In this document: positions 1-10,665 of the stretch, piece after piece
How the letters are laid out: each line of letters starts with the position of its first letter
Position numbering within the stretch: the stretch's first letter is position 1
Source of the DNA: Leptodontidium sp. MPI-SDFR-AT-0119
Taxonomy: Eukaryota > Ascomycota > Leotiomycetes > Helotiales > Leptodontidiaceae
Direction of reading: 5' to 3'
Length of the DNA: 64,000 bases
NCBI GenBank assembly: GCA_020726505.1
Contig: JAHLEZ010000005.1
Span: 1,302,001 to 1,366,000, forward strand
Program-made: the position numbers and the translations under genes
Notes under the pieces: model-generated
What the model saw: the letters and a program-made list of their open reading frames with translations, nothing else
The model's database searches: none
What the model was told of the DNA's origin: nothing

Positions 1-1656
1 GGTAATGAATGTACCCGTTACTTGTCCCGTGGCATACATTCTAACATAGGGTGTAGGGTTTCTCTCAACGATAAACTATGAAGTCCCTTTATTTCAAGAA
101 GATGTACTAGAGTTGTATCTGAATTATCACAAAGCTGGCAACCAGACGCTGAAAGTTGGATACATTGCGGCCGTCAATGTCTTAATGTATGTGCTCTCGC
201 ACGAGCTCTTTTCGGAATCACCTGACAGGTTCTTACAGTGCATTCCAAAAATTTCGATGTTACCCAGTCACGCACAATGTTGACTCTGACACATACCTTG
301 CGAACGCGCTGGCTCTTCTCCCCCGTCTAATCATTGAAGGTGCGAGTACATTAAATATCAGCGCCATTTTGTGTTTGGTAAGTACGTCGATCCTTGGTGC
401 ATGGTCGGGAGCTGACACCAGTGAAAAAGGCTTTGTACTTCGTCTTCTCGTCCGAATGTAGAACAGGAGCAAGTATTCTTGGAGCTGCTGTACAGATGAT
501 GGTAAATGCAGGTTACAACACAGGCAAGAATGCATCTCCTGCCGAAGCCCTGATCCAAAAACGGCTCTTTTGGAATGCATACATCATGTCGAGCGATATT
601 TCCCTTTACCTCGGCAATGCCCCTGTTATTTTGGATTCGATAGTCTCAAGTCTACCAGAGAGACGTCCAGCAGATTCGCGCGCCGATTTGATATTTCAGG
701 ATGGTACTACCATGAACGCCATCTACGAGCGGGTCGCTCTGGCAAGAATTCAAGGGAAAGTGTGGTCGATGCTCTATTCGCCAGCGGCATTGGAACTGCC
801 TCATCACCAAGTCTACAACAATGTCATCGAAATTGAGCACGAGTTGGAACTATGGAAGTCGAGGATTCCAGACTTCAATGGCAGTGAATTGTATGATGGC
901 CGTGAAGGCAGGCTGATATATCTCGCTCTCATACATCTGAGATACTATCAGCTCATTATATCCCTTCACTCTGTCATGTTCACTCGTGCCTCTGGCCGAG
1001 ATCCTCACATCAGAAAGATCAAAGCCTCGCCCAGTGTGGCCCGATGCGTGCAAGCTGCGCGAGGTTCTATATCTCTGCTGAGCCACTTCAACAAAGATCA
1101 TCCCTTCATGGGGTAAGTTTGTCCTAAGACTGATTTTGTCACTTTCCCGCTGACGGTATTTTTTTCCCTCAGGCTCCTAGCCCCAAATCTGGCGTGGAGT
1201 TGTGATGTTCTTTGCATCCATGTGCTCCAGAACAAGAGCAGACCTGCTGCACATCAAGACATCACCCTCTTGGAGAAAGTTGCCAAGATATTCGAGAATT
1301 TTGCTAATGACCACAACAACAAAATCCATTCTCAGGTCACCAATATGCTCTACTTTATCGCAGCTTACGGAGTGCGCATGTCGAAGACAGTCATGGAACA
1401 GCCAGCCGAGGCATGGTACGAGAACACCTACGTCCCGATTCCTCTTTCGGCGGCCTCTCGAAATCCCACAACGACAGCAAATTTCCAAGTTCCTCATCAC
1501 ATTACAGACTACCCGCCAACCGACTTTGATATATTAGACGTTCCTCAATATCGGGGTGATGGCATAGACTTCACTGATCCGGCTCAGTGGAACGGGACGG
1601 GCTTGGACCCCAACAATGCACAGGCAGGAAAGTCTTTTTTCATCCACATTAAATAG
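1..1656 (+). CDS. Fungal-specific transcription factor, C-terminal part (5' truncated by window edge)
   Basis: This is the regulatory (fungal_trans-like) half of a Zn2Cys6-type transcription factor. The DNA-binding cluster would lie outside the window. Base 1 looks like the last base of an exon, because a GT donor starts at base 2 and an AG ends at 56. Exons that join in frame are 57-186, 239-377, 430-1112 and 1173-1656, giving about 478 codons in view. The segment ALYFVFSSECRTG followed by GAAVQMMVNAGYN matches the helix pair of this domain, in which an aromatic core precedes an amphipathic AVRMA-like helix. The C-terminus is Pro/Asp-rich, as is common for these regulators. The family acts in the nucleus on pathway promoters; the target here is unknown. 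It could regulate the metabolic genes at 6.3-9.9 kb, but that is only inference from proximity. The domain call is fairly secure and the exon borders are moderately secure. Confidence 0.72.
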
Positions 1657-2497
1657 GTATCGATTTTCACGGTTGGCTGGGGTTTGAAATTAGCATGGAG
1701 TCAGTGGTAAAATGGGAGATAGAACTTGGGTCACGACCCTCACCTGTAACTTTATGTGTATGCTATGTCACGAAATTAGTCTAGATTTTTCTTATTTATC
1801 AAGCCTTTCAATGAAAAGTTTCAAATGGCCTAGACCGGACGATTTGAGAAGATTATTTGAGACGAAGCTTCTACACGAAATCTGCTGATGCCCCCGATGC
1901 CCCTGAACCTTGGAACCCAGCCCTGCCTGTGCGCTTTGGTGTGGGGCGCATCACAGTCATTCCAAGTTTTCCTCAAACTTTAATTGAACAAGCTCGTCTA
2001 CGCCTTCCTTTCCTCTTGCTTTTTAACCTTCAAGGTATCACCCCAGAATCGAAGAAAGACTATTGTAGTGCTTGGTTGAAGAATGCCACAGTTCAGGGGC
2101 TTTAGCGAGCTCCGAATCTCAACTCTGAGGAAATTAGGCACTCCGATTCTTAGGAGAACAGTGTGCAAGAACCTTGTACGACTTCCCTTGAAACAAGTAA
2201 GGTTTGACACAATTCTGTCTGGGACCATGAAGGTTCACTAATTATTATGCCCCGGAAAAGAAAACATGAAGATCATTCGTGGACTCTGGCGCTTGGTCCT
2301 CGGTACTCGGCAGCCAAAGCCCGAGCAAAAATGACAACCTGCTCCCGGCTGCTTCGGAGCAGACCGTACTCTGGAGAGATTACCAGTCATACATGTTTGA
2401 CATGACATCGATTTGACAATCTTGATTTATGCGCATTTTCAGAATGCTGAGTATCATTCTACCTACTGGCAGACGCAGCTACCACAGACCTTGAGCC
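1657..2497. other. Intergenic region between convergent genes
   Basis: This 841-bp stretch separates the 3' ends of the transcription factor and the TPR gene. I see no conserved coding segment. The short open frames, for example 1857-2105, have no recognisable motif and no splice partners. Confidence 0.6.
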
Positions 2498-4252
2498 TTA
2501 TTCTCCATGTCCAAATCCCCACGGGGCAATAAAGGTTCGGTCGCCATTAGAAACCCTGAACTTGTTCGTGAATGAAACCTCGTTCCAGTCCATCCCACCT
2601 CTCTGACGAGGCGGTTTCCACTGCTTGAAACAATGCCAATCAGTGGTGTACTTCAGCGCCAACCTTCTCTGTAGCCTCATCTCCCCATATTTCTCCTTCA
2701 AGTCTGGAGCTAACATGTTCCCCTGCCCTTCTGGTAAAGAATGCCTTTCGAATGCAGCAGTCGCCTCAGTTGCCTCGGAAGATTGTATTTCATCATCGGT
2801 ATTGAGTGAAGTCTTCTCGAAGAGAATAGCTGCACGGGACAGCATGGCGAGAGCTTCTACTTTCTTCCCGAGCCTTTCTAGCACAACGCCGACTTTGAAA
2901 AGAGCCCGCGCTTCATGACGGTAGAGGGTACCTCTTTCTTGCTCTTCGTCCATTTTCAAAGCGATATCTCTGTAGCAAGTTACAGCAGCTTCAAGTGATT
3001 TCGTCATGTCCTCCTTCCGACCCATCGCCTCATAACAAAGGCCCAGCGCTCGATGCAATTCAAACAATTGTAAAGGCTTCATGTCATCAACCGTCTGCAT
3101 GAAGCTGTAGCTCAAAATAGCAATTTTGTTGCTTGCCGCGTCGTTAAAGGCCAGCTCGAAGAGTCTGATTGCTTGCGTGTAATTTCCTTCGATGACGTGA
3201 GCGAATCCTATGTGGCGGGCGAGGCTCATGTAGTTGGTCTTGGCTTTGATGGCTTGACTACGCTGCAATTGCCGCTTGAACATTACCCAGACCTAGGTAG
3301 GCATTTCCAATATCGAGATATGCCCAGTCATCCTGTTCTAATCGAGCGTATTCTCCGGGATGGTCGATCGCTTTCCTCCAACTCTGGCGACACCTGTCAT
3401 TGGAGGAGTTAGCAAATACCCTGTCAGGTCGAAAGGTAAGAACGGCCACCAGCCAAAACCAAGAGAAATCAAGGAAATCCTTCTCGACACTTACATATGC
3501 GCAAGCCCCAGCCCTTTGCGGTACTTCGAGGCATTATTAGGATCACTTTTGATTCCATCCGCAAGGATGATATCCATAGGGGGCCAAGTACGCAGGTCCT
3601 TCAATTTAACAGAAATTTCCAGATCTCTTTACCATATTCCTCAATATTCTCAAGGCCAATCTTCATCGCATCGTGGTATGTCTGGGATTGGCGCTGCCTT
3701 GCCCCTCCACGTCCATACACCTCTGCGAGCTTCTTGGTGAAGGAATAGCATGCACTAGGGTGTTTCTTGATAGCTTCCTCGTAGAGTTCAGCCATGCATT
3801 CCCATTTCCCCACTTCTCGCGGATCTTTACCATCGCATTCCAGCAAACTTATCGGGCACGTTGGCAACACCTGTCTTCCAGGCTTCAATTGCACCATCTG
3901 AGTCACCATCCTCTTCTTCTTTCTTCTCCGGTACGAGATTCCAGTGGCCGAATGCTGCTGATGCGGGGTTCTTGGTGTCGACTTTCATCGTTTCAGAGTA
4001 ACATCTGATGGTATCTTCCCTCTTTCCATTCTGCTCATAGTAGCTACCAAGACCTTCATACAGCTGCCAGCATTCTGGTTGCTCGTCAATGGCGTTCTGA
4101 AAACTTTGGATGCAGTGATCTGACCCCGCTACTTGTTCACTGAAGGCGTAGTTACCGCATTGAACGCTAATATTACTGTTGTAGGTGGTTGCGTCAGCCA
4201 GCTCCTGGAGCTGCTCGAGAGTGATGTTGTGCCGAGCTTCAGCATCTCCACG
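2498..4252 (-). pseudogene. TPR-repeat protein, frame-disrupted
   Basis: The minus strand encodes tetratricopeptide-like helical repeats almost continuously from about 4250 to 2498. Segments such as YEGLGSYYEQNGKREDTI, WAYLDIGNAYLGLGN, HRALGLCYEAMGRKEDM and ALFKVGVVLERLGKKVEAL carry the TPR pattern of small residues and aromatics. The coding signal changes reading frame at about 3835, 3625 and 3260. At each place the gap is too short for a normal intron (34-36 nt or less). Only one good intron is seen (GTAAGT to CAG, about 3496-3419). A stop lies just upstream of the first repeat at about 4256 and no convincing start was found. I therefore call it a decaying gene; assembly indels are the alternative. 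TPR proteins are scaffolds, and no catalytic or NACHT domain is visible here, so no function is proposed. Confidence 0.6.
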
Positions 4253-4467
4253 AAGTTAAAAGGGTAATATCGCTCTAAAGAATGCGGCTCGCTTAAAACT
4301 TAGGATTCCAGCTAGTACTGCAACAAAAGATGGGCGATAATGTCATAGGTGTCACGAAAATGTTAAAAGGAATAAATAATGGAGATGAAGGGATTGATTT
4401 TTACAATATCATAACACACCTAGTTCCTGCCTTCGCCAGCAAAGACTGCCGCAGACTTGCCTCCTCC

Positions 4468-5124
4468 TTACGCAAAGGAAGCAGTAGCTCGCTTCCAGTA
4501 TGCTAGACGATCCGCATCAGCGGTAACCCCCAAGCAGCCCATGTATGCCTCAAACCCTGCTTGACTGCCTGTCTGGAGAGCTGACCGTATGCTTGCACAC
4601 TGTGTCTTGAGGAACCAGGCGCCGCTTGCCCAACTGTACTCATCCGGCAGCACAAGTGCACGAATAGCATTCAGTTTGTCGTCGCTCAATCCGTCCACCG
4701 AGCTCGATGTCGTGATGGCACTCACTTTGGGGGCCAGCTCGGGTATTGACAAGGCGTATTGGAGGTTATAATTCGCCATCTGCATATTCCGAGTGCCTTG
4801 GCCTGGGCGGCCTGGAAACTTGTTGGTGTTGTACTTGAAGTCTGCGGTCTCGAAAGCGACAACGGATAGAACCGCTGCGATTTCTGCGGGTGCAAAAATC
4901 TCGTACTTCGACATGGCTGCGATCAGGAATGGTGCTGCTTGGGTATTTGTAGCGCACTCGCCAGGAACAGGTGCTCCTGCGCATGTGTTGGATGTTGGAG
5001 CGATCTGCAGGATTTGGTCTACAGCTTGAGCAGCTCGAGGTGCAAGGTATGTCTTGGTTCTGGGAAGAACTGAGGCGCAAGCCATGCCCGCGAGCATGGC
5101 TATTTCGAAGACTTTGAAAAGCAT
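4468..5124 (-). CDS. Small secreted protein of unknown function (218 aa)
   Basis: The ATG at 5124 is preferred over the upstream in-frame ATG at 5265. It places a clean signal peptide at the N-terminus, with a hydrophobic core ending near Ala-Cys-Ala-Ser at about residues 16-18, while the upstream 47 residues are Ser/Thr/Asn-rich leader. The mature part has four or more Cys and a conserved-looking core (APFLIAAMSKYEIFAP, ETADFKYN, PGRPGQGTRNMQMANYN). I know similar secreted proteins from many filamentous fungi, but not a demonstrated activity. The size, the Glu-containing helix and the GQGTRNMQ stretch are compatible with a lysozyme-like fold, which is a weak guess. The gene has no intron. 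The protein could be a cell-wall or effector-type protein, and nothing in the neighbourhood specifies its role. Confidence 0.75.
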   Translation of the reverse strand: MLFKVFEIAMLAGMACASVLPRTKTYLAPRAAQAVDQILQIAPTSNTCAGAPVPGECATNTQAAPFLIAAMSKYEIFAPAEIAAVLSVVAFETADFKYNTNKFPGRPGQGTRNMQMANYNLQYALSIPELAPKVSAITTSSSVDGLSDDKLNAIRALVLPDEYSWASGAWFLKTQCASIRSALQTGSQAGFEAYMGCLGVTADADRLAYWKRATASFA

Positions 5125-6296
5125 CGTGTATGGTTTGTTGGGTTTGGGAAGTGTAAAATGTTGCAGAGTGGTATTTGTACCGTGGTGAGAGGTATTTGAC
5201 GTGAATGGATTGGAGGATTCGTTATATGAGTCGGAGGATTTATCCGAGTAATGTATTGATGACAATAAAACTGTTCTTCCTCTTTTGAATGTACAGGCAG
5301 GTTCGAGTGGATGAGGTAGGGTGTATTAAAAATAGCGTTGTTCTTTGAATGTTGAAATGGCTCGGATGGGGAACAAAGGAGTGACTGAAAGAGACAGGAC
5401 AAAGAGTGAGTCGTGTTTGTGAGTGTACTGGAGAGTCGTAAAGAACGTTGGAGCAACTAAGTGAACGTGAGTGAAGCTGGGGATTAATAGAAAGCAGACA
5501 ACGAGTCACTAGGACTCTAGAGGTCAGCTCTGATGCGAATAGGGGCAATCCCCTAGCGCTCTCTTGTGCCTCCTTACCGTGCCGACGGGGAAACATCGTG
5601 AAGTTCAGGATGAACATGGCCAATGCAAAGGAAGAGTGGATAAAAGTTGAAGAACAGACAAGCATCGCGGGGTCGCCGCAAGACATCTCGTCCAATAGTA
5701 GCGGTCAGAGCAGCTGTCAGGAGAAAGCTTGAAGCTGTTCGACGTTTCAGAGTTCGCTTACCTAGATGACGCTAGCTGTTCCTCGGCTAATGCTTGGGCG
5801 CCATTTGTTTGACCTTGAAAAGGGGCTGGGCTTCCATTGGCCCTCCGGCCTCAGCCACTCGACCTCACCTCACCGAGGTGTTGTTGCTCCATGTTATTGA
5901 CCAGCTATGAGGGCTCATGGCATGAGAGATTCTCGATGGAAATATGGAAACCTGGAAATTCGATGTACAGGCCCACGATTTCGATAGCGGAGAACAGTAG
6001 CCATCGGGAAATATTACCAAAAAAAATTAGGAAACCAACGAGTAGGTAGGAATCAGGGTGAAACTTCTACTGGCATGCTTCCTAAACGGAGATGCCTCAA
6101 TTCATTCAAATTTTTTCATCTCCAGTAACTCTAACCAGGCTTCAATGCCCTCTACCTCAGTACACTAGATCGACTAGTTTTACTACTTAACGGAGGGTTA
6201 AGATGGTGCTTCGCTATATGTCGCTGTCCAGATTCGCCCCTTTCATTGGAGCTATCGAGAGATGCCTGGCTAAGGCCCAGTAAGAGCTTTCACTCT
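5125..6296. other. Intergenic region upstream of the secreted-protein gene
   Basis: About 1.2 kb lies between the start of the secreted-protein gene and the stop of the O-methyltransferase gene. It must hold the promoter of the former, with CT-rich stretches at about 5330-5450 on the minus strand. The long minus-strand open frames at 5100-5695 are Ser/Thr/His-rich and lack any domain, so I treat them as leader sequence rather than genes. Confidence 0.55.
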
Positions 6297-7757
6297 TTAC
6301 AACTTTTTCAGCCTCGTCTCCAGCATAACCGTGCTACCAATTCCCGAGGGATAGACCTTAATCAACTCGAGGCCGACTTCGTCAAACATCTCATTGAACT
6401 CCTTCAAGGTCTTTTCTCGTCCACTGATTGTCAGCAGGGAGAAATCCAACCAGTATAACTCCATGGGGCCGCCGACTTCAACCTTCTCAGGAACCAGCAT
6501 ATCGCAGATGATCAGGCGTGAGTCAGGCCCCATGGCTGGCACGACGTTTCTCAAAATTTCGATGCAGACGGGAATATAAAAGTCATGCAGCAAGCGTCGG
6601 AGGAAGTATACATGGGCGTCTACAATCAAGTTAGTTTTACCTCCAGTATCTGGACTGGGATACAAACTCTTGACAGGCTGTGGAGTGAAGATGTCGTGAA
6701 CGGTAGGTGTGATACCCGGAAGATCTTCCACCCCCAAAGTCTTGATAACGATCGGCAAATCCTGAAGGATGACTTGAGCTCCAAAGTACTTTGGACATTC
6801 TGTTTCGATTGCCAACATGGCTTGTCCTTTACCGCTGCCAATATCGACGATGAATGGTCGCTCGGGTTCTTTCTCAACCTGTTCCTTTAGGGTGGCGAAT
6901 GGGAACATTCCAAGGATCGGCATGTTCTTTTCCATCTATCAACCATGTGAGTTAGAACATTTGCCCGGGTTCTTGGGACTACCCCCTCTCTTTGAGATGT
7001 TTTCCCAGAGCCTCAGAACACCACCAGGTGTACTTACCTGCTGCAGGGTATTGTTCCAGATCACTCTCTGTTCCTCATCCTCATTCAGAACTTCATAACT
7101 AAAAAGAAACAAAACTTAGCGAGTATCTACATGAGGCGAGCCAATCGAGTGAAGTCGGCTGCACTGCACTCTCGAGAACGTCGCTTAAAACCAAGGTTTG
7201 TTGTCCACTTACTACGTCAACCCCTCCTTCCCAGCAGCAAATGCAAATGGCGACTTCTTGCTATTATACAAATCGGCCGGCGAATGAGTCTTGAGGTACT
7301 CGGGTAGCTTCACCCACGTCCGATTGAAGTCCATGCAAAGCGAGAAGAACGCTCCAAGAGCTTGAGGCTGCAGCACCATGGAAAGCATATTTTGTTGGTA
7401 TTCGTCCGGGGCGGTCTCGGTGGCAATACCATTCACAAGGATAACTCTCATTGCCCGCGTGATGACCGACACGTCGACATTAACAACTGCAGCCAAGTCT
7501 TTGGCGCTGATAGATCCCTCCATAGGCAATTTTCCGAAGGCGCCAATTTGAGTCAAAGTTGACAGGGCAGCCGTGACGGCGATACTCTCAGCCCATCTTG
7601 TGACGGTGTCGTACGGCTCCTCTAGTTGTGCACGCACATTATCCGTCTGCTTGAGGAGGGCGAGGTGCTCGGCAGGTGTCGGATTGGTCTTGATATTCTT
7701 GAGAGTGGCAACCAACTTCTCTGCCTCTGCAAGCGCTTTGCTGATAGGATCCGACAT
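6297..7757 (-). CDS. Family-2 O-methyltransferase (SAM-dependent)
   Basis: This enzyme transfers a methyl group from SAM to a hydroxyl on a small, usually aromatic, metabolite in the cytosol. Exons 7757-7213, 7098-7038 and 6935-6297 join in frame to give 414 aa, the usual length of the sterigmatocystin/aflatoxin-type O-methyltransferase family. The N-terminal half (residues about 60-180) is the helical dimerisation and substrate region. SAM motif I, VDIGSGKGQAML, lies near residues 232-243. The His of RLLHDF at about residue 319 aligns with the general-base His of the family. Both introns have GTAAGT donors. The gene is divergent from the LaeA-like methyltransferase at 8395, with 637 bp between them, so co-regulation is possible. 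The substrate cannot be read from the sequence. Confidence 0.9.
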
Positions 7758-8394
7758 GTTGGAGACGAGTGTTGGAATGGTTTGAGAAAGAGCAAAGGTG
7801 CTAGACCAGCAGGAAATTTTCGTGGTAAAGGTTGAGGAGGATGAGTACTTCGGAGATATAACCTGTAAAGTGATACGACGTCGTGGGGGTGAGGAAGGCA
7901 CATACTGGGAAGTGCTGATTGGCAACACAGGCCCTACCTTATTGCTATTGCTAGATATGTGTCCTTACGAGATGGAGATAATTGAAAGGGTCAAGTACTT
8001 GGCTGCCCTCCCCCCTTTAGCGAGAATTGGCGAGACTGATGGCTTCCCAGGTTATACTCGACTTGTGATTGGAAGAACACACGGGATCGTATTTCAGATG
8101 CAGCTGCACAACGATGGCACATACCGGAAAAGATTTTAGCATCGGCCAGCCAAGGTCGTGCAGATGCACACGCGGACTTCAAGCCTGATGAGTTTTAGCC
8201 GCCCGGAAGTTCTCAGCATTCGGACCGTGCTGGCGATGGGGAAGGTACTTGAAAGCCACCCCCGCTATGGATCCTTTTCAAAAGAAGTGTCCGTATGATT
8301 TACTGTTGCCCCGATTGAATGCTGGTGTTCTGTGTCGTGCGTTTGTTTCTTTTCCCTCTCAAGTGTTTACTCTTTTTGACAGCGCCTCAACATT
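7758..8394. promoter_or_regulatory. Shared divergent promoter of two methyltransferase genes
   Basis: The 637 bp between the divergent start codons must contain both promoters. Apart from CT-rich tracts at 8340-8380, next to the start at 8395, I recognise no defined operator. Confidence 0.5.
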
Positions 8395-9930
8395 ATGGCA
8401 GACTCAACCCAGTTGGAAGCCAATGCCATTCAAGTCGACGATGTAAGAGGCCTCTCTGCAGATCATTGCAGCAAGTCTAGCAGGAGAGAATTGTGGAGCG
8501 GAATTTTGCGCCACTATCGTTGTAGAATCTCATGTCAACTCGATGCTAACACACACAACAGACACAACAGACCCCAGCACCAGAGTTCGAAGACGAGGTA
8601 TTGCGAATCCAAATACCTCCAAATCCTCATAATTAGAAAAGTGCTGACAGTGAGGCAAAAAGGCCAATGCAAGCGAAGCAGGGAGTAGTTTGACATCTAT
8701 CACTTCTTCCATACTTCGGGGTAAAGTCGATGAGGGCGGAAGAACATACGCAGTGTATGGAAAAGAGGGTATGAAATCTTCTAGAAGCATACCACATGCA
8801 CTGATATTTCTTTCTAGAGTATGGCTTTCCAATGGATGAGCCCGAATTGGACCGGATAGACATGTGCCACGCGAAATACTTTGCACTGTTAAACAAGAAG
8901 CGTTTCCTGGCACCCGTTCCACCCAACCCGCAGAAAATCTTGGATCTGGGTTGCGGAACTGGTGATTTAGACTCCTGGAATAGCTAGCATGATTCTGACA
9001 ATAACAGGAATCTGGTGTATCGACGTGGCAGACCTGTTCCCATCCGCTGAAGTCGTTGGTATTGATATTGCACCAACGCAGCCCACGTGGTGAGATCTCC
9101 CGCAATATCAACCAAGGCATGCTAAAAATACTGACATGAATAGGGTTCCAGCAAACTGCCGTTTTGAACTTGATGACATGGAACAGCCTTGGACGTGGAA
9201 TAAGGACACCTTTGACTTCATCTTCAGTCGTGATCTGATAGCTGCAGTTCGCGACTTTCCCAAACTGATTGATCAGTGCTATACGTGTGTATCTTTCTGC
9301 CCTCGAGGATTGTGCTAACCTGCCCTAGTCATCTTAAACCAGGCGGATATGTAGAGTTTCAATGTATCACTGGCATCCTGTATAGTGACGATGATACCGT
9401 ACCAAAGGACAGCGCATTCCAGAAATTTTCCGATAGTATCAGACTCGCTGGTGAATTGTTCGGCACTAAAGTTGACGATCCTCTGCAATGGAAAGGATGT
9501 ATGTATTATATCTTGTCCTCAACGATCCTTTTGTCCACTTCACGGGGCGGGCATTCTGACTAAAACGCCCGATACTCAGGGTTCGAAGACCGTGGCTTCG
9601 AGGATGTGAATGAGCATGTCATCAAGCTGCCCGTCAACACATGGCCAAAGGACAAACGATTGAAACTCTTGGGGGCTTGGGAGATGGAAAACTTGCTTAG
9701 CAGTCTCGAGGGCATGGTAATGCGTGTTTTCCAAAAGGCTCTGGGTTGGACAGCGGAAGAAGTGCTAGTCTTCCTGGTTGATGTACGGAAGGATATTAAG
9801 AACCGAAACATTCATGGCTACTGGCCATTGTAAGTCCATATGCCCACCATTGATCATGGAAAACGCAGCTGACCAGACAAGCTATGTCGTATCTGCCCGG
9901 AAACCACTGTCTAGTGGTACCGCAGGCTAG
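8395..9930 (+). CDS. LaeA-like SAM-dependent methyltransferase
   Basis: Nine exons join in frame: 8395-8442, 8562-8597, 8663-8768, 8818-8961, 9008-9089, 9144-9284, 9329-9498, 9580-9829 and 9882-9930, giving about 341 aa. The start is acidic and disordered. It is followed by [11 protein letters not shown], then the typical [17 protein letters not shown] element, and SAM motif [17 protein letters not shown] near residues 102-117. Later come GIDIAP, FSRDL and LKPGGYVEF, all in the order seen in LaeA/UMTA-type (TAM-domain) methyltransferases. The family includes LaeA, a nuclear regulator of secondary metabolism, and many paralogues of unknown substrate. This one is probably a paralogue, because such genes are multi-copy in these genomes. 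Exons 2, 3 and 9 are the least certain. Confidence 0.85.
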
Positions 9931-10665
9931 TCATCGATCTCATGTTCGGTTGCTTTGTTGAGACAGAGAGCGTGTTAGACCTAGGGACCGAGAAAGCAAA
10001 ATTCTGGCTTTGTGTCTGTGATAGCATAGGCAGGGAACCATTAGTAGAGGACAATTGAACGGAGCATCCATGCATCTCTTCAACGACTATGAAAGAGAGT
10101 ATCGGCGTCAAGGTCCAGAAATGTGGGCGCTGGCTTCGATTCTGGGGTCCAAGAGGAATGGCAAAGCAACGGAGTCATAATGACAGGCTGATGAGGAAGA
10201 GGGAGAGAGAAAGAAAAAAGGCCATCGAAATGAACGAAGTTCCAGTAATTAATACATGAATGATAGAGCAGAGATGCTTTAGAAATGAACTTGGCAAAGC
10301 TTCAGGCAATGACGTCTGGGCAGAGACCCCGAGGCTCAGTCAAAGAGGGCATTCAAAATGTATCTAACATCAACTACTGTTCGTTAAAAACTGCCACAAC
10401 TATGGCAATGAGTACAAATTGGACATGGCTATCTACATCATGCTGTTGAAGGTTTGTTGTTGATGTTGAAAGATGATGGAAAGAGGCTCAGGTCGTCTAA
10501 ATCGAGTTTAAACGCGAGACGCGATAACGATAGGACCTGCAACAACAAGTGCCTCTTTCAAGGCAGCCACTCCGCCTGCAGGAACAACACACCAATATGT
10601 GAGGGAGTAGGATCTCTGCAGCTCCGCAGACTCATGAGGCACCAATTCGGCCAGATCCAGGCGGC
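9931..10665. other. Intergenic region before Rad17
   Basis: This 735-bp stretch holds the 3' end of the LaeA-like gene and the promoter of the Rad17 gene. I see no conserved coding or RNA feature. A purine-rich run lies at 10190-10220. Confidence 0.55.

Noticed and set aside
3291..3300. ACCTAGGTAG palindrome identical to the one near 57101
   Set aside because: It falls in TPR coding sequence where the codons for Tyr-Leu-Gly explain it.
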